Source: Paraburkholderia diazotrophica (lineage in GTDB: Bacteria; Pseudomonadota; Gammaproteobacteria; Burkholderiales; Burkholderiaceae). From it: a stretch of 64,000 bases of DNA. Under the pieces are notes generated by a model. The model was not told the origin of the DNA. It saw nothing but the letters and a program-made list of their open reading frames with translations, and did no database searches. The stretch lies in the NCBI RefSeq assembly GCF_900108945.1, contig NZ_FNYE01000011.1:124001-188000 (forward strand). Direction: 5' to 3'. Each line of letters starts with the position of its first letter. Positions within the stretch are counted from its first letter, which is position 1. Positions 26,892 through 35,304 of the stretch are shown here, in pieces. The translations under genes and the position numbers were made by a program.

Positions 26892-26998
26892 CGGTGTAGA
26901 AACGTTTGCGTGGGTGGCATGGGCGGACGGCATGTGCCGGTAAAGACGTCCGTGGCGAAATAGCACGTCGCGTGCCTCGCTCTCGACATGCAATGACC

Positions 26999-27040
26999 AG
27001 TGGGAGAAGTACAGTGGGAGAAGTACAGCGGCAGAAATAC
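26999..27040. repeat. Three 14-bp tandem repeats
   Basis: AGTGGGAGAAGTAC occurs twice in perfect tandem (26999-27012, 27013-27026), followed by a diverged third copy AGCGGCAGAAATAC (27027-27040), upstream of the lipoprotein start. It may be a regulatory or slippage site. Confidence 0.7.
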
Positions 27041-27062
27041 GACTGAGGGACGACAGCGGACG

Positions 27063-27088
27063 AAAAAAAGCCCGCTCGAAAGCGGGCT
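27063..27088 (-). terminator. Rho-independent terminator of the phasin gene
   Basis: AGCCCGCT-CGAA-AGCGGGCT forms an 8-bp stem with an A-tract on the plus strand (T-tract on the minus transcript), 69 bases beyond the phasin stop. Confidence 0.85.
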
Positions 27089-27156
27089 GCAAAATGCGCC
27101 TGACGCGGGGAATCGCGTCCGGTTTCCTACTCCTTTTTTGCCGCGAACCTCTCTAT

Positions 27157-27675
27157 TCAGGCTGCGTGCGAGATGTTTTTCGCGTTGCGCGTCACCACGT
27201 TCAGATTGCTCTCCGCGGTTTCGACTGCCTGCCGCGCCGTCTTCCAGATGCTCTCGTAAAACTCGTTCGCCGCCGCAATGGCGGTGTTCATCGCCGTCAC
27301 GGCGACCTCGGCGCCCGCCGGCGCGCGCTGTGCGGCGTCGTCCAGGTCGGCCTTGACCGCGCCGATCTGCGATTCGTACTGCGCGGTCGCACATTTCATG
27401 ATGGCCGCCTGCGTGCCCGCGATGATGTCGCACACCTGCTGGTTGTACAGCGCGGTGCGCTCGACGATAGACAGATCGCCGGCTTTGATCGCACTGGCGC
27501 CCGGCATCTCGCCGTTCGCCAGTGCATTCATCGCGCGCTGCGTGCCGTCGCGCAATACCTGGAAATTCAATTGAACGAGCTTCTCAAAGCCACTCACCGC
27601 TTCATTCGCGATGTCGTAGAACGTCTGAACCCGGGCTTTCTGTGCGGCAGTCACTTCGTCGATGGACATGAACAT
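27157..27675 (-). CDS. Phasin-family protein
   Basis: A 172-residue amphipathic helical protein that coats polyhydroxyalkanoate granules. It has the typical start SIDEVTAAQKARVQTFYDIA and helical segments EAVSGFEKLVQLNFQVLRD, YNQQVCDIIAGTQAAIMK and FYESIWKTARQAVETAESN. No signal peptide is present. The start at 27675 (MFMSIDEV) has GAGG upstream; longer frames to 27816 look like non-coding Arg-rich sequence. It is a single gene with its own terminator. Burkholderia carry several phasins, so I assign no gene symbol. Confidence 0.9.
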   Translation of the reverse strand: MFMSIDEVTAAQKARVQTFYDIANEAVSGFEKLVQLNFQVLRDGTQRAMNALANGEMPGASAIKAGDLSIVERTALYNQQVCDIIAGTQAAIMKCATAQYESQIGAVKADLDDAAQRAPAGAEVAVTAMNTAIAAANEFYESIWKTARQAVETAESNLNVVTRNAKNISHAA

Positions 27676-27812
27676 CGCAGGGCCTCGCAAGGTTGAATGC
27701 GCGAAAGATTGACTGGCACCGATCGCTGGACGATCGGCGCCAACCGGTTGCATGGGAACTGCCGTAACTCGTTTATCTGTACGGCGACGGCGCGTATTCG
27801 CGTCGCGTGACG

Positions 27813-28013
27813 TCATGGCTGCGCAGCGCCGAGCCGCGCGAGCAAAGCCTGTCCGCGGTCAGTGACGCACGGAGCGATGCGGGGCGCGTCAGGCAGGCCG
27901 ATGGTGATCAGATTGCGATCGGCCAGCGCGATCAGGTCAGCCTGATCGAGGTCCGGCTGATGTTTCGCGTCCTTGATAAGCATGAGCGTCGCAAATTCGT
28001 GTGGACTGAGCAC
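27813..28013 (-). CDS. Small conserved-type hypothetical protein
   Basis: A 66-residue protein beginning VLSPHEFATLMLIKDAKHQPDL (GTG start) and ending TDRGQALLARLGAA. It resembles a family of small Burkholderia proteins starting ML(T/S)PHEFATL. The GTG at 28013 has a perfect AGGAG site six bases upstream, better than any upstream ATG in the longer open frame to 28139. It has an Asp/Leu-rich middle (LDQADLIALADRNLITI) like a small winged-helix half; function unknown. It precedes the phasin gene by 137 bases on the same strand. Confidence 0.6.
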   Translation of the reverse strand: MLSPHEFATLMLIKDAKHQPDLDQADLIALADRNLITIGLPDAPRIAPCVTDRGQALLARLGAAQP

Positions 28014-28788
28014 GTGTGTCTCCTGAAAGGCGCATCGCGCCCGCTCGCATGCATAAATGACCTTTAAATGCATTTCGAGCGGCAAATATTGATTGGACGT
28101 TATCCGTCTGAAGACGCTGCACATCGACGGGGAACTCATACTAATGCGGCAATTGTCAAATTACAATCGGAATTAGCAGTATATTTGCGGCCGGTTTTGT
28201 CGCGGGAGCGCGCGGCAATTATTGCCTGCGCAAACCACGATTAAAAGGAAAATGTACCGGTGTCTTTTCTGCTATCTGGCAATCGTTTGCCTGCCTCTCG
28301 CGACCGGCTTCCGGAGCGCCTCACAGGTATTATGTGGATCTTGACATCAGATAGTCACACTTTTAGCGGCGTCGATACGATCCAAAATCTGCGTTTGCAG
28401 ACACTGCGCGGGATCGGATTTGCTTAAAACCGGCAGCCGGATTTGAATCATAGATAAAGCGTCGCTTTAGCAGTGAATATGGGCATTTCCCTCGGAAGGA
28501 AATAATATTAGTCATATTCGGGCTATTGTCCGATGCCCAGGGCAGTAGAAATCGGCGCTATTTTTATGGCCGTTAAAAACCGGCTGTGAGCGATTGACCG
28601 TTCGCAGGAAAGCTCCGTTGTTCGCGCCCCTTCTCGCGCGCGGCGATTTTCTCCATGTTATTTTTGCGTCAGCCAGGCTGCACGCGAGAGGCAGACGGGC
28701 AGCCGGACCGACGGCACGTCGAACCCCTCCGACATGGCAATCCGCCACGCTGGATGTTTCGCCGCCAAACAATGACAGGGCACAGGAA
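28014..28788. other. 775-bp AT-richer intergenic region upstream of the LysR gene
   Basis: This is the most AT-rich stretch of the window and holds the promoters for the small gene at 27813 and the LysR gene. A TTGACA hexamer lies at about 28341. A 30-codon frame at 28252-28344 (MYRCLFCYLAIV...) with AAGGAA too close to its ATG is not convincing. No other gene is seen. Confidence 0.45.
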
Positions 28789-29706
28789 ATGGACCGCTTC
28801 GAGGCAATGGAGATCTTCACGCGCGTCGTGGACGCGAACAGCTTTTCAAAGGTATCTGAAATGCTCGATTTGCCGCGCGCAAAAGTGAGCAGAACAATTC
28901 AGGCGCTGGAAGAGCACGTCGGCGTGCGCCTGCTGAATCGTTCGACGCGTCAGGTCAGCGTCACGGAAGACGGCGCGCTGTTTTATGAGCGATGCGTGCG
29001 CATTCTCGCCGAAGTGGCGGATGCGGAATCGTCGTTGTCGAACAAGCGCGAGAGTCCGACGGGCACGATACGCGTCGATACGTCGGGCACGCTTGCGCGC
29101 GCGTTGCTCCTGCCTTCGCTGGAAGACTTCTATCAACGCTATCCGCAAATCGATGTGCGCCTGGGTCTCGCCGACCGCAATATCGATTTGATCCAGGACG
29201 GCGTGGATTGCGTGATCCGCATGGGCATGCTCGAAGAGTCGAGTCTCGTTGCGAAGCGCATCGGCAATGCACGGATTGTCACGTGCGCATCGCCCGCTTA
29301 TCTCGAACGGCACGGCACGCCTAAGACGCTCGAAGAGCTCAGCCAGCATCAAGCGGTGAATTACGTGTCGGCGCGCTCGGGAAGAACTTTTCCATTCGAG
29401 TACAGCGTCGGCGGAGAAGTGGTGAGGGTGCAGATGAAGAGCGTGCTGGCCGTCAATGACGGCTCGGTCTATATCAATGCAGGCGCGTTGGGGCACGGCA
29501 TCATCCAGCCGTCGCGCTTCATGGTGGCCGATCTCATCAAGCAGGGCGCGCTGCGGGAAATCCTGAGCGAATACAACATTCCGTCGACGCCGCTTTCGGT
29601 CGTCTATCCGCATCGCCGCAATCTCAGTTCGCGACTGCGTGCATTCGTCGATTGGGTATCGGAAATCGCGCAGAAGAACCCGGACCTGCGCATCACGCAA
29701 GAGTGA
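28789..29706 (+). CDS. LysR-family transcriptional regulator
   Basis: A 305-residue LTTR. The winged HTH is AMEIFTRVVDANSFSKVSEML followed by DLPRAKVSRTIQALEEHVGVRLLNRSTRQVSVTEDG. The effector domain is RYPQIDVRLGLADRNIDLIQDGVDCVIRMG, of the CrgA-like group, with ASPAYLERHGTP. I start at the ATG at 28789, the typical MDRFEAMEIF start; the frame upstream to 28594 is Arg-rich and unsupported. The downstream neighbour on the opposite strand is the SDR gene, which is convergent, so the LysR target is not obvious from context. Confidence 0.88.
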   Translation: MDRFEAMEIFTRVVDANSFSKVSEMLDLPRAKVSRTIQALEEHVGVRLLNRSTRQVSVTEDGALFYERCVRILAEVADAESSLSNKRESPTGTIRVDTSGTLARALLLPSLEDFYQRYPQIDVRLGLADRNIDLIQDGVDCVIRMGMLEESSLVAKRIGNARIVTCASPAYLERHGTPKTLEELSQHQAVNYVSARSGRTFPFEYSVGGEVVRVQMKSVLAVNDGSVYINAGALGHGIIQPSRFMVADLIKQGALREILSEYNIPSTPLSVVYPHRRNLSSRLRAFVDWVSEIAQKNPDLRITQE

Positions 29707-29764
29707 CGCTCGCGTTTGCCTGCTGCGCAATGCAACTTTAAGGCCACGCAGCAGGCAACAACGT

Positions 29765-30592
29765 TCAGATTGACTTCAAGGGCTCGGCGGGATGCGGCGC
29801 ATTTTCATATGCGCCCCACACCGTCTGATCGAAGTTGACGATCGAGCCCGTCATCAAGCCCGATTCATCGCTTGCGAGAAACGCGACGGCGCGTGCGGCT
29901 TCCGCTGGATCGATCAGTCTGCCAAAAGGTTGCGCGACGGATGCCTGTTGCAGCCAGTCGTCGGTTGCGCCATGAAACGCGCGTTGAATGCGGTCTTCGC
30001 CGGCTGAGGCCATCCACCCCAGGTTCAGCCCGTTCACGCGAATACGGTTGCGCAATAGCGCGTACGCGGTGTTTTGCGTGAGCGTCGAGAGCGCGCCTTT
30101 GGATGCGCAGTACGCGGAAATGAACGGCTGTCCCGCCTTCGCGGACATCGAGCCGATATTCACGATCGTCCCTTCGATATGCTCGCGCAGCATCACGCGA
30201 ATCGTATCCTGCATCAGAAAGAACGGTGCGCGCACATTGGTTGCGAAGATGCGGTCGAAAAGCGCGGAATCGGTATCGAGGATCGTGCCGCGATCGGTCA
30301 GTGCCGCCGCATTCACCAGCACGTCGATGCGCCCGAATTGCCGATCGGCAGTGGCGACGACGTTATGGCAGTCGTCGACATTCGCGAGGTCCGCCTGGAC
30401 GAACACGACCTGTGCGCCGCGCGCTTTGCCGAGCTGGCTCAGCTCGCGTGCTTTCGCTTCGCCTTTCTCTTTCGCGCGGCCGCAAATGACGATGCCACGC
30501 ACGCCGCGCTCGACGAATAGCGCGGCAATGGCGGCGCCTAGCCCTTGCGATCCGCCCGTGACAATGGCGATCTTCGAATCGAATTGGCCCAT
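29765..30592 (-). CDS. SDR-family NAD(P)-dependent dehydrogenase
   Basis: Classical short-chain dehydrogenase of 275 residues. The cofactor motif is TGGSQGLGAAIA (12-23), then NAAAL, and the catalytic triad is Ser in IGSMSAKAGQ, with Tyr and Lys in YCASKGAL. The C-terminal FNFD-type substrate cap reads SIVNFDQTVWGAYENAP. It probably oxidises a sugar, inositol-type polyol or deoxy intermediate. It is divergent from the LacI gene and lies on the other side of it from the moc-like operon, so it may supply the dehydrogenase step of that pathway. Confidence 0.88.
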   Translation of the reverse strand: MGQFDSKIAIVTGGSQGLGAAIAALFVERGVRGIVICGRAKEKGEAKARELSQLGKARGAQVVFVQADLANVDDCHNVVATADRQFGRIDVLVNAAALTDRGTILDTDSALFDRIFATNVRAPFFLMQDTIRVMLREHIEGTIVNIGSMSAKAGQPFISAYCASKGALSTLTQNTAYALLRNRIRVNGLNLGWMASAGEDRIQRAFHGATDDWLQQASVAQPFGRLIDPAEAARAVAFLASDESGLMTGSIVNFDQTVWGAYENAPHPAEPLKSI

Positions 30593-30640
30593 ACGTTGTC
30601 TCCTGTGATTCGTTCAATGGTGAGAGCAAGGTACTGCGAT

Positions 30641-30700
30641 GAATAGCGCAATCACGCGGCTTGCTGCGCGCGCGGCGTCGATGCGATCATTGCGCTATTC
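30641..30700. promoter_or_regulatory. Long inverted repeat between the SDR and LacI genes
   Basis: GAATAGCGCAAT (30641-30652) and ATTGCGCTATTC (30689-30700) are perfect 12-bp inverted copies separated by 36 bp. They fill the divergent promoter region and could be two operator sites bridged by one LacI-family tetramer, or a cruciform. Inferred from symmetry and position. Confidence 0.6.
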
Positions 30701-30720
30701 CGATCACAACGAATCCGATC

Positions 30721-31758
30721 ATGACCGAGTCCCGGCGCCGCAAGACGAGCATGACTGACATCGCGCGCGCGGCGGGTGTCAGCGAGGCGACAGTCGATCG
30801 GGTACTGAACGGGCGCGGAGGCGTATCGCGCGACAAGGAAACGCGCGTGCTCGAATGGGCGCGCAAGCTGAAAATCGATCGCGCGCTGGAGTCCGTGTCG
30901 GTGCGCTGGCTGCGCATCGCGATCCTGTTGCAGCAGCCTGTCGCGCAGTACTACGTGCATCTGAAGCAGGGTTTCGAACTCGCGCAAAAGACGTTCGAAA
31001 CGCAGCGCGTGATTTGCGCGGTCACGTACTTCGACAGCCTCGAACCGCACGCCGTCGTCGAAGCAATCGAGCGGGCGACGCGCAAGGCCGATGCGCTCGT
31101 GATCGTCGCGTACGAGCATCCGGACATCACGGCGGCGCTGCGCCACGTGAGTCACAGAATGCCCGTCGTCACGCTTGCAAGCGATCTGCCGGGCACGGGG
31201 CGGCTCGCCTATGTGGGCATCGACAACCGTTGCGCGGGGCGCGTCGCCGGCGAACTGATGGGCCGCTTTCTCGGCGATGCGGGCGGCAAGGTGCTCGTGA
31301 TGACAGGCATGCATGATTTTCTCGGCCATGAAGAGCGCGAAAGCGGTTTTCGTTCCGTGCTGCGGCGGCGCTTTCCTGCTTGCGACATCGTCGAGACAGT
31401 GGAGAGCCGCGAGCAGTCGTCGATCACCGAAAGCCTGACGCGCGACGCGTTTCGCCGCTATCCGGACCTGCGCGGCATCTACAACATCTCGGTCGGCGAC
31501 GAAGGCGTCGGCAACGCGTTGCGCGCAACGGACCGCGTGCATAAGACCGTGCTGATCGGGCACGAACTCAACGACACATCGCGACGTCTTCTGATAGAAG
31601 GCGTGCTCGATGCCGTGCTCGATCAAAACCCGATCGGAGAAGCGCTGCATTCGATCGAAATCATCCTGCGTCACTATCATCGCGATCCGGGCGTGACGTT
31701 GGCGCAGCAGATTCCCGTGTCGGTGCTGTTGCGCGAGAACCTGCCGCTTACCGATTGA
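30721..31758 (+). CDS. LacI-family transcriptional regulator of the catabolic island
   Basis: A 345-residue repressor. The headpiece is MTDIARAAGVSEATVDRVLNG, then GVSRDKETRVLEWARKLK, with the hinge following. The ligand domain is periplasmic-binding-protein-like (HLKQGFELAQKTFETQRVI, YVGIDNRCAGRVAGELMGRF, GIYNISVGDEGVGNAL). The start at 30721 (MTESRRRKTS) is the first sensible ATG. It is divergent from the SDR gene and convergent with the moc-like operon, with an 11-bp tail overlap. Sugar or inositol-like inducers are typical of this ligand domain, so a polyol signal is likely. Confidence 0.9.
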   Translation: MTESRRRKTSMTDIARAAGVSEATVDRVLNGRGGVSRDKETRVLEWARKLKIDRALESVSVRWLRIAILLQQPVAQYYVHLKQGFELAQKTFETQRVICAVTYFDSLEPHAVVEAIERATRKADALVIVAYEHPDITAALRHVSHRMPVVTLASDLPGTGRLAYVGIDNRCAGRVAGELMGRFLGDAGGKVLVMTGMHDFLGHEERESGFRSVLRRRFPACDIVETVESREQSSITESLTRDAFRRYPDLRGIYNISVGDEGVGNALRATDRVHKTVLIGHELNDTSRRLLIEGVLDAVLDQNPIGEALHSIEIILRHYHRDPGVTLAQQIPVSVLLRENLPLTD

Positions 31759-32629
31759 TCGCGGGCGCGGTTGTTTCGTCCCGCTTCGCTTCGTTCCGCG
31801 TCACGTCATTCCACAGATCGCGTATCCAGTCGCGCATCAGCAGCGATTCGGCCCAGCGGTCCGTCGTATCGTTGCCGTCGCGCCCGATGATCGCGTAGGG
31901 TTTCGGTCCGAGCTCGCAGGTGAACACGAGCGTGTCGTCGGGGCCCGCGCGCTTGCGCCATGAAACGAAACCATCGCGCCACCAGCGCAGAAACAGATCG
32001 ACCCACGTTCGGTGAGGCTCGAATGAAATCTCGATCTGCACCTGCTCGCGGCTCGCGACGCGCCCATGAAACGCCCACGAATGCTCGATGATCCGTTGCA
32101 TCGCGGCTTCGTTTTCTTCGTTCACGGGCCACGCGAATTCGCGGCCGACGAGGTAATGCGAAAGATCGCCGAGCAGACGCAGATCCGGCCTTTCATCGAG
32201 CAGATCGAGCGTGAAATGCAGATCGGTCGTCATGCGGTCGCGGTGTGTCTCGATGTAGACGGGAACGTCCACCTGTTCCGCGAGCCGCTGCCAGCCGTCG
32301 ATCAGCGCGAGCGCATCGGCGAGGCGGCGCGGCCTCACATCCGGTTGCAGGTCGATATGATGCGCGCCGAACTCGACGGCATGTTCGAGGATCGGGCAGA
32401 GATCGTCGATCGTTCGCGGAAAGCATTGCGCTTCCGCTCGCAGACCGTATGGCGCGAGAACTTGCGCGAGGCGCCGTACATCGTCGCGCGATCCGTACGA
32501 CGCACTCACGCCTTCGAAGCCCGCTTGCGCGATCAGCGCGATGTTTTCTTCGAGTGAGCGCTCGAAGCCATCCGTATGACGGCGCTCCATGGCCCACAGC
32601 GACTGATAGACGGCGAGCCGTTGCGTCAT
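31748..32629 (-). CDS. Sugar phosphate isomerase/epimerase-type TIM-barrel protein
   Basis: A 293-residue soluble protein of the xylose-isomerase-like TIM-barrel superfamily (MocC/IolE-like group). Barrel strands and metal ligands are visible in GFEGVSASYGSRDD, GLRAEAQCFPRTIDD, HIDLQPDVRPRR, VPVYIETHRDRM (Glu ligand) and LRLLGDLSHYLVG (Asp and His ligands). FEPHRTWVDLFLRWWRDG is an unusual C-terminal stretch. The start at 32629 overlaps the reductase stop by 4 bases (ATGA), so the gene is translationally coupled. It may isomerise or dehydrate the polyol product. MocC and IolE act on inosose-type compounds, but the exact reaction here is inference. Confidence 0.8.
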   Translation of the reverse strand: MTQRLAVYQSLWAMERRHTDGFERSLEENIALIAQAGFEGVSASYGSRDDVRRLAQVLAPYGLRAEAQCFPRTIDDLCPILEHAVEFGAHHIDLQPDVRPRRLADALALIDGWQRLAEQVDVPVYIETHRDRMTTDLHFTLDLLDERPDLRLLGDLSHYLVGREFAWPVNEENEAAMQRIIEHSWAFHGRVASREQVQIEISFEPHRTWVDLFLRWWRDGFVSWRKRAGPDDTLVFTCELGPKPYAIIGRDGNDTTDRWAESLLMRDWIRDLWNDVTRNEAKRDETTAPAINR

Positions 32630-33873
32630 GCCGTCTCCGTGGCGACGAGATCTTTCAGCTTGACGGCGGGATCTTCGAGCTGCGCAGGCTCGATGCGGGC
32701 ACGTTGCGCGATCAGCGCTTGCGCGACGCGCACATCGCGTGCGATCTCGGCGAGCTTGCCGGCGCCGCTCGCGCCGACCAGCACGCCGTCGCGATCGAGT
32801 GCGAAGAAAATGCGCGACGTCGCGCCCGTTTCGCGCACGACGGTCTGCACGCCGAATGCGGGCATGCCCGCAATCTGGATCGTCATATCGTATTGATTCG
32901 ACCAGAACCACGGCACTTCCGAGTACGTTTCGCCGCGCTCCAGCATGTTGCGCGCGACGATGCGCGCGTGGTCTTCCGCGTTCTTCCAGCATTCGAGCCG
33001 CATGCGCCGCCTGAACAGACGATGCGGAAACGAACACACGTCGCCCGCTGCGAAGATGTGCGGGTCGTTCGTGCGCAACGTATCGTCGACGGCGATGCCG
33101 TCCGCAACGTCGATGCCCGCGGCCTCCGCCAGTTCCGTGCGCGGCTTCACGCCAATGCCGACGACCACGCAATCGCACGCGATCTGCGTGCCGTCCTTGA
33201 GCTTGACGCCCGTCACGCTCGTCGTGCCCAACAGCCGTTCGATCTGCGCGGCGAAATGGATCTTCACGCCCATCTCGCGATGCCTGTCGATCAGATAGCC
33301 CGCGACGACTTCAGGCACTGCACGCATCAGCGCCCGCGCGCCCGCTTCGATGACGACCACTTCGCAGCCGCGCGCAACGGCCGACGCAGCGACTTCAAGG
33401 CCGATGAAGCCCGCGCCGACAATCGCGATGCGCCGCGAAGGCTGCAATGCTTCGGCGAGCGCATTGGCGTCGTCTGCCGTGCGCAGCAGATACACGCCTT
33501 CGAGATTCGCGCCCGGCACGTCGAGACGCCTCGGCTCGGCACCCGTCGCGATCAGCAGACGCTGATAGTCGATGCTGCGTCCATCCTTCAGGATGACCTT
33601 GCGCGCGCCGCGATCGATCTGCTGCACGCACGCATCGACGCGCAGATCAATGCGTTGATCGCGGTAGAACGCGTCATCATAGAACGCACATTGCGCCGTG
33701 CTTCGTTCGCCGAGCAGCACGGCTTTCGACAGTGGCGGCCGGTCGTAAGGGGCAGTGCATTCGTTGCCGAGCAGCGTGATCTCGCCGTCCCAGCCGTTTT
33801 GGCGAAGTGCATGCGCGGTGCGCGCGCCGCATTGGCCTGCGCCGATGATCACCATTGCGGGACGTGTACTCAT
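32626..33873 (-). CDS. mocF: NAD(P)/FAD-dependent ferredoxin reductase, MocF-like
   Basis: A 415-residue flavoprotein of the ferredoxin/rubredoxin reductase family. The FAD motif is VIIGAGQCGARTAHALRQ near the N-terminus, with PYDRPPLSK next and the NAD motif AIVGAGFIGLEVAASA in the middle. FAAGDVCSFPHRL is the second FAD site. It would pass electrons from NAD(P)H to the Rieske ferredoxin encoded immediately upstream. It overlaps the ferredoxin gene by 4 bases (ATGA) and the isomerase gene by 4 bases. The name follows the analogy to rhizopine mocDEF; the substrate of the system is not proven. Confidence 0.85.
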   Translation of the reverse strand: MSTRPAMVIIGAGQCGARTAHALRQNGWDGEITLLGNECTAPYDRPPLSKAVLLGERSTAQCAFYDDAFYRDQRIDLRVDACVQQIDRGARKVILKDGRSIDYQRLLIATGAEPRRLDVPGANLEGVYLLRTADDANALAEALQPSRRIAIVGAGFIGLEVAASAVARGCEVVVIEAGARALMRAVPEVVAGYLIDRHREMGVKIHFAAQIERLLGTTSVTGVKLKDGTQIACDCVVVGIGVKPRTELAEAAGIDVADGIAVDDTLRTNDPHIFAAGDVCSFPHRLFRRRMRLECWKNAEDHARIVARNMLERGETYSEVPWFWSNQYDMTIQIAGMPAFGVQTVVRETGATSRIFFALDRDGVLVGASGAGKLAEIARDVRVAQALIAQRARIEPAQLEDPAVKLKDLVATETA

Positions 33874-34217
33874 GACGCCTCCTGCACGGGAACGCCAAGC
33901 AGCACTTCGCCGTTTTCGACACGCACAGGGTACGTCTTCAGATGCACGCAGACGGGCGCGCTCATCGCCTTGCCGCTGGGAATGTCGAAGCGCCCCTGGT
34001 GCAGCGGGCATTCGATTTCGCCATTCACGACGAAGCCATCGGCGAGATGTGCCTGCTCATGCGTGCACCAGCCGTCCGACGCATAAAAGCCATCCGCGAT
34101 CCGATAGACCGCGTAGCTCGCGCCAGCGTGATCGAAGCGCATGACGTCTTCTTCGTCGATGTCGTCGGGCGCGCAGGCCGCAATCCAGTGGATCTTTGCA
34201 TTCGTTTCGACGCTCAT
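33870..34217 (-). CDS. mocE: MocE-family Rieske [2Fe-2S] ferredoxin
   Basis: A 115-residue Rieske ferredoxin. The cluster ligands are CTHEQAHL (Cys-x-His) and CPLHQGRFD (Cys-x2-His), with an insert of normal length. The C-terminal KTYPVRVENGEVLLGVPV is the standard Rieske barrel end. Start MSVETNAKIHWIAAC with a short spacer to the upstream mocD gene (32 bases). It carries electrons between the reductase (gene downstream, 4-bp overlap) and the membrane desaturase-like oxygenase (gene upstream). Known relatives serve in rhizopine degradation. Confidence 0.9.
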   Translation of the reverse strand: MSVETNAKIHWIAACAPDDIDEEDVMRFDHAGASYAVYRIADGFYASDGWCTHEQAHLADGFVVNGEIECPLHQGRFDIPSGKAMSAPVCVHLKTYPVRVENGEVLLGVPVQEAS

Positions 34218-34249
34218 GGTGTTCTCCTCTCCTCGAATGTTCTTGTACG

Positions 34250-35281
34250 TCAGGCAGCGGGAAGGTTTCGTTCGATCACATGCGTAGGGTCCGTGCGCTG
34301 CTTCCACAACGCGGGCACCATTTCGCGGTACACCGCATACACACTCGGATACGGGGGCGGCAACTGGTCCTTGATCGCTTCGTGAAGACGCGGTAGCGCA
34401 TGGAACGGCACCATCGGCAGCAGATGATGCTCGAGGTGATAGTTCATGTTCAGATAAAGAAAGCGGAACACGAAGTTGGTGTGCACGGTGCGCGTATTCA
34501 GCCGATGGTCTTTCACGTTGACGGCAAGCCCCGCATGCTGCGTGAGGCCGAGCAGTTGATGCAGCCAGCCGCCATAAAAGCGCGGCGTCCACACGAACAT
34601 CAGTGGGAGAAAGCTGCGCATCGCAATCGCCAGTGCAATCGTGCCGATCACGACGGCCAGATAAATGCGGCACGACCAGATCATCTTGGGTTTTTCGCTT
34701 GCGGGCAGAAAGGCGTCGGTGGCGGCATCGACGCGGCCAAATGCGTGGCGCACGATCTTCTTGATTTCGAGCGAGCTGCCGACCAGTCCGACGAAATCGA
34801 GAATGATGGGCAGTACTTTCGTCGGGCGCGTGACCTGAATTTCCGGGTCGCGCGTCTGGAAGTACGTATGCGTGTGGTGACGCGCATGACTCCAGCGCCA
34901 CCAGTAGCCTTCGCGGATCGTCATGAACGACGACAGGTGATAGAGCGCGTCGTTGATCCAGCGTGTCTTGAACGGCGTGCCGTGCGACAGCTCATGCCAG
35001 CGCGCGTCGCTCGACGAATAGATCGTGCCGTAGACGAAGAACGCGGGCACGGCCCACCACGTGCTCCACGCGAAGGCTGCCACCGCGCCTGACGCGACGA
35101 GCAGCACGAGCCACGGAATGAAATTGCGCAGGCCCGCGGCATCGTCGCGCTTCATCAGTTCCTTGAGCACCGCGCGCGGAATGCGTGGCTGATACCACTG
35201 CTGCGCGAGGCGCGTGTCGAAGGCGGAGTCGTCTTCCTGGGGCGCCGTTGCGCGGCCATCGACGGCTGAAGTCGAGGACAT
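34250..35281 (-). CDS. mocD: MocD-like fatty-acid-desaturase-type membrane oxygenase
   Basis: Integral membrane diiron enzyme of 343 residues. Three histidine boxes are visible: WHELSHG, then SHARHHTH (HxxHH) and YHLEHHLLP (HxxHH). Hydrophobic segments such as FIPWLVLLVASGAVAAFAW and IYLAVVIGTIALAIA flank them. Desaturase-type proteins with this MocE/MocF partner set are linked to O-demethylation of 3-O-methyl-scyllo-inosamine in rhizobia. The start at 35281 has AGGAGA seven bases upstream. It heads the operon. The real substrate could be another methoxylated or N-substituted polyol. Confidence 0.85.
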   Translation of the reverse strand: MSSTSAVDGRATAPQEDDSAFDTRLAQQWYQPRIPRAVLKELMKRDDAAGLRNFIPWLVLLVASGAVAAFAWSTWWAVPAFFVYGTIYSSSDARWHELSHGTPFKTRWINDALYHLSSFMTIREGYWWRWSHARHHTHTYFQTRDPEIQVTRPTKVLPIILDFVGLVGSSLEIKKIVRHAFGRVDAATDAFLPASEKPKMIWSCRIYLAVVIGTIALAIAMRSFLPLMFVWTPRFYGGWLHQLLGLTQHAGLAVNVKDHRLNTRTVHTNFVFRFLYLNMNYHLEHHLLPMVPFHALPRLHEAIKDQLPPPYPSVYAVYREMVPALWKQRTDPTHVIERNLPAA

Positions 35282-35304
35282 GAGTTGTCTCCTTACTCTG
35301 GTCC

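Noticed and set aside
28252-28344. 30-codon frame MYRCLFCYLAIV... in the AT-rich gap
   Set aside because: The AAGGAA site is too close to the ATG and nothing supports conservation; kept only as a note.
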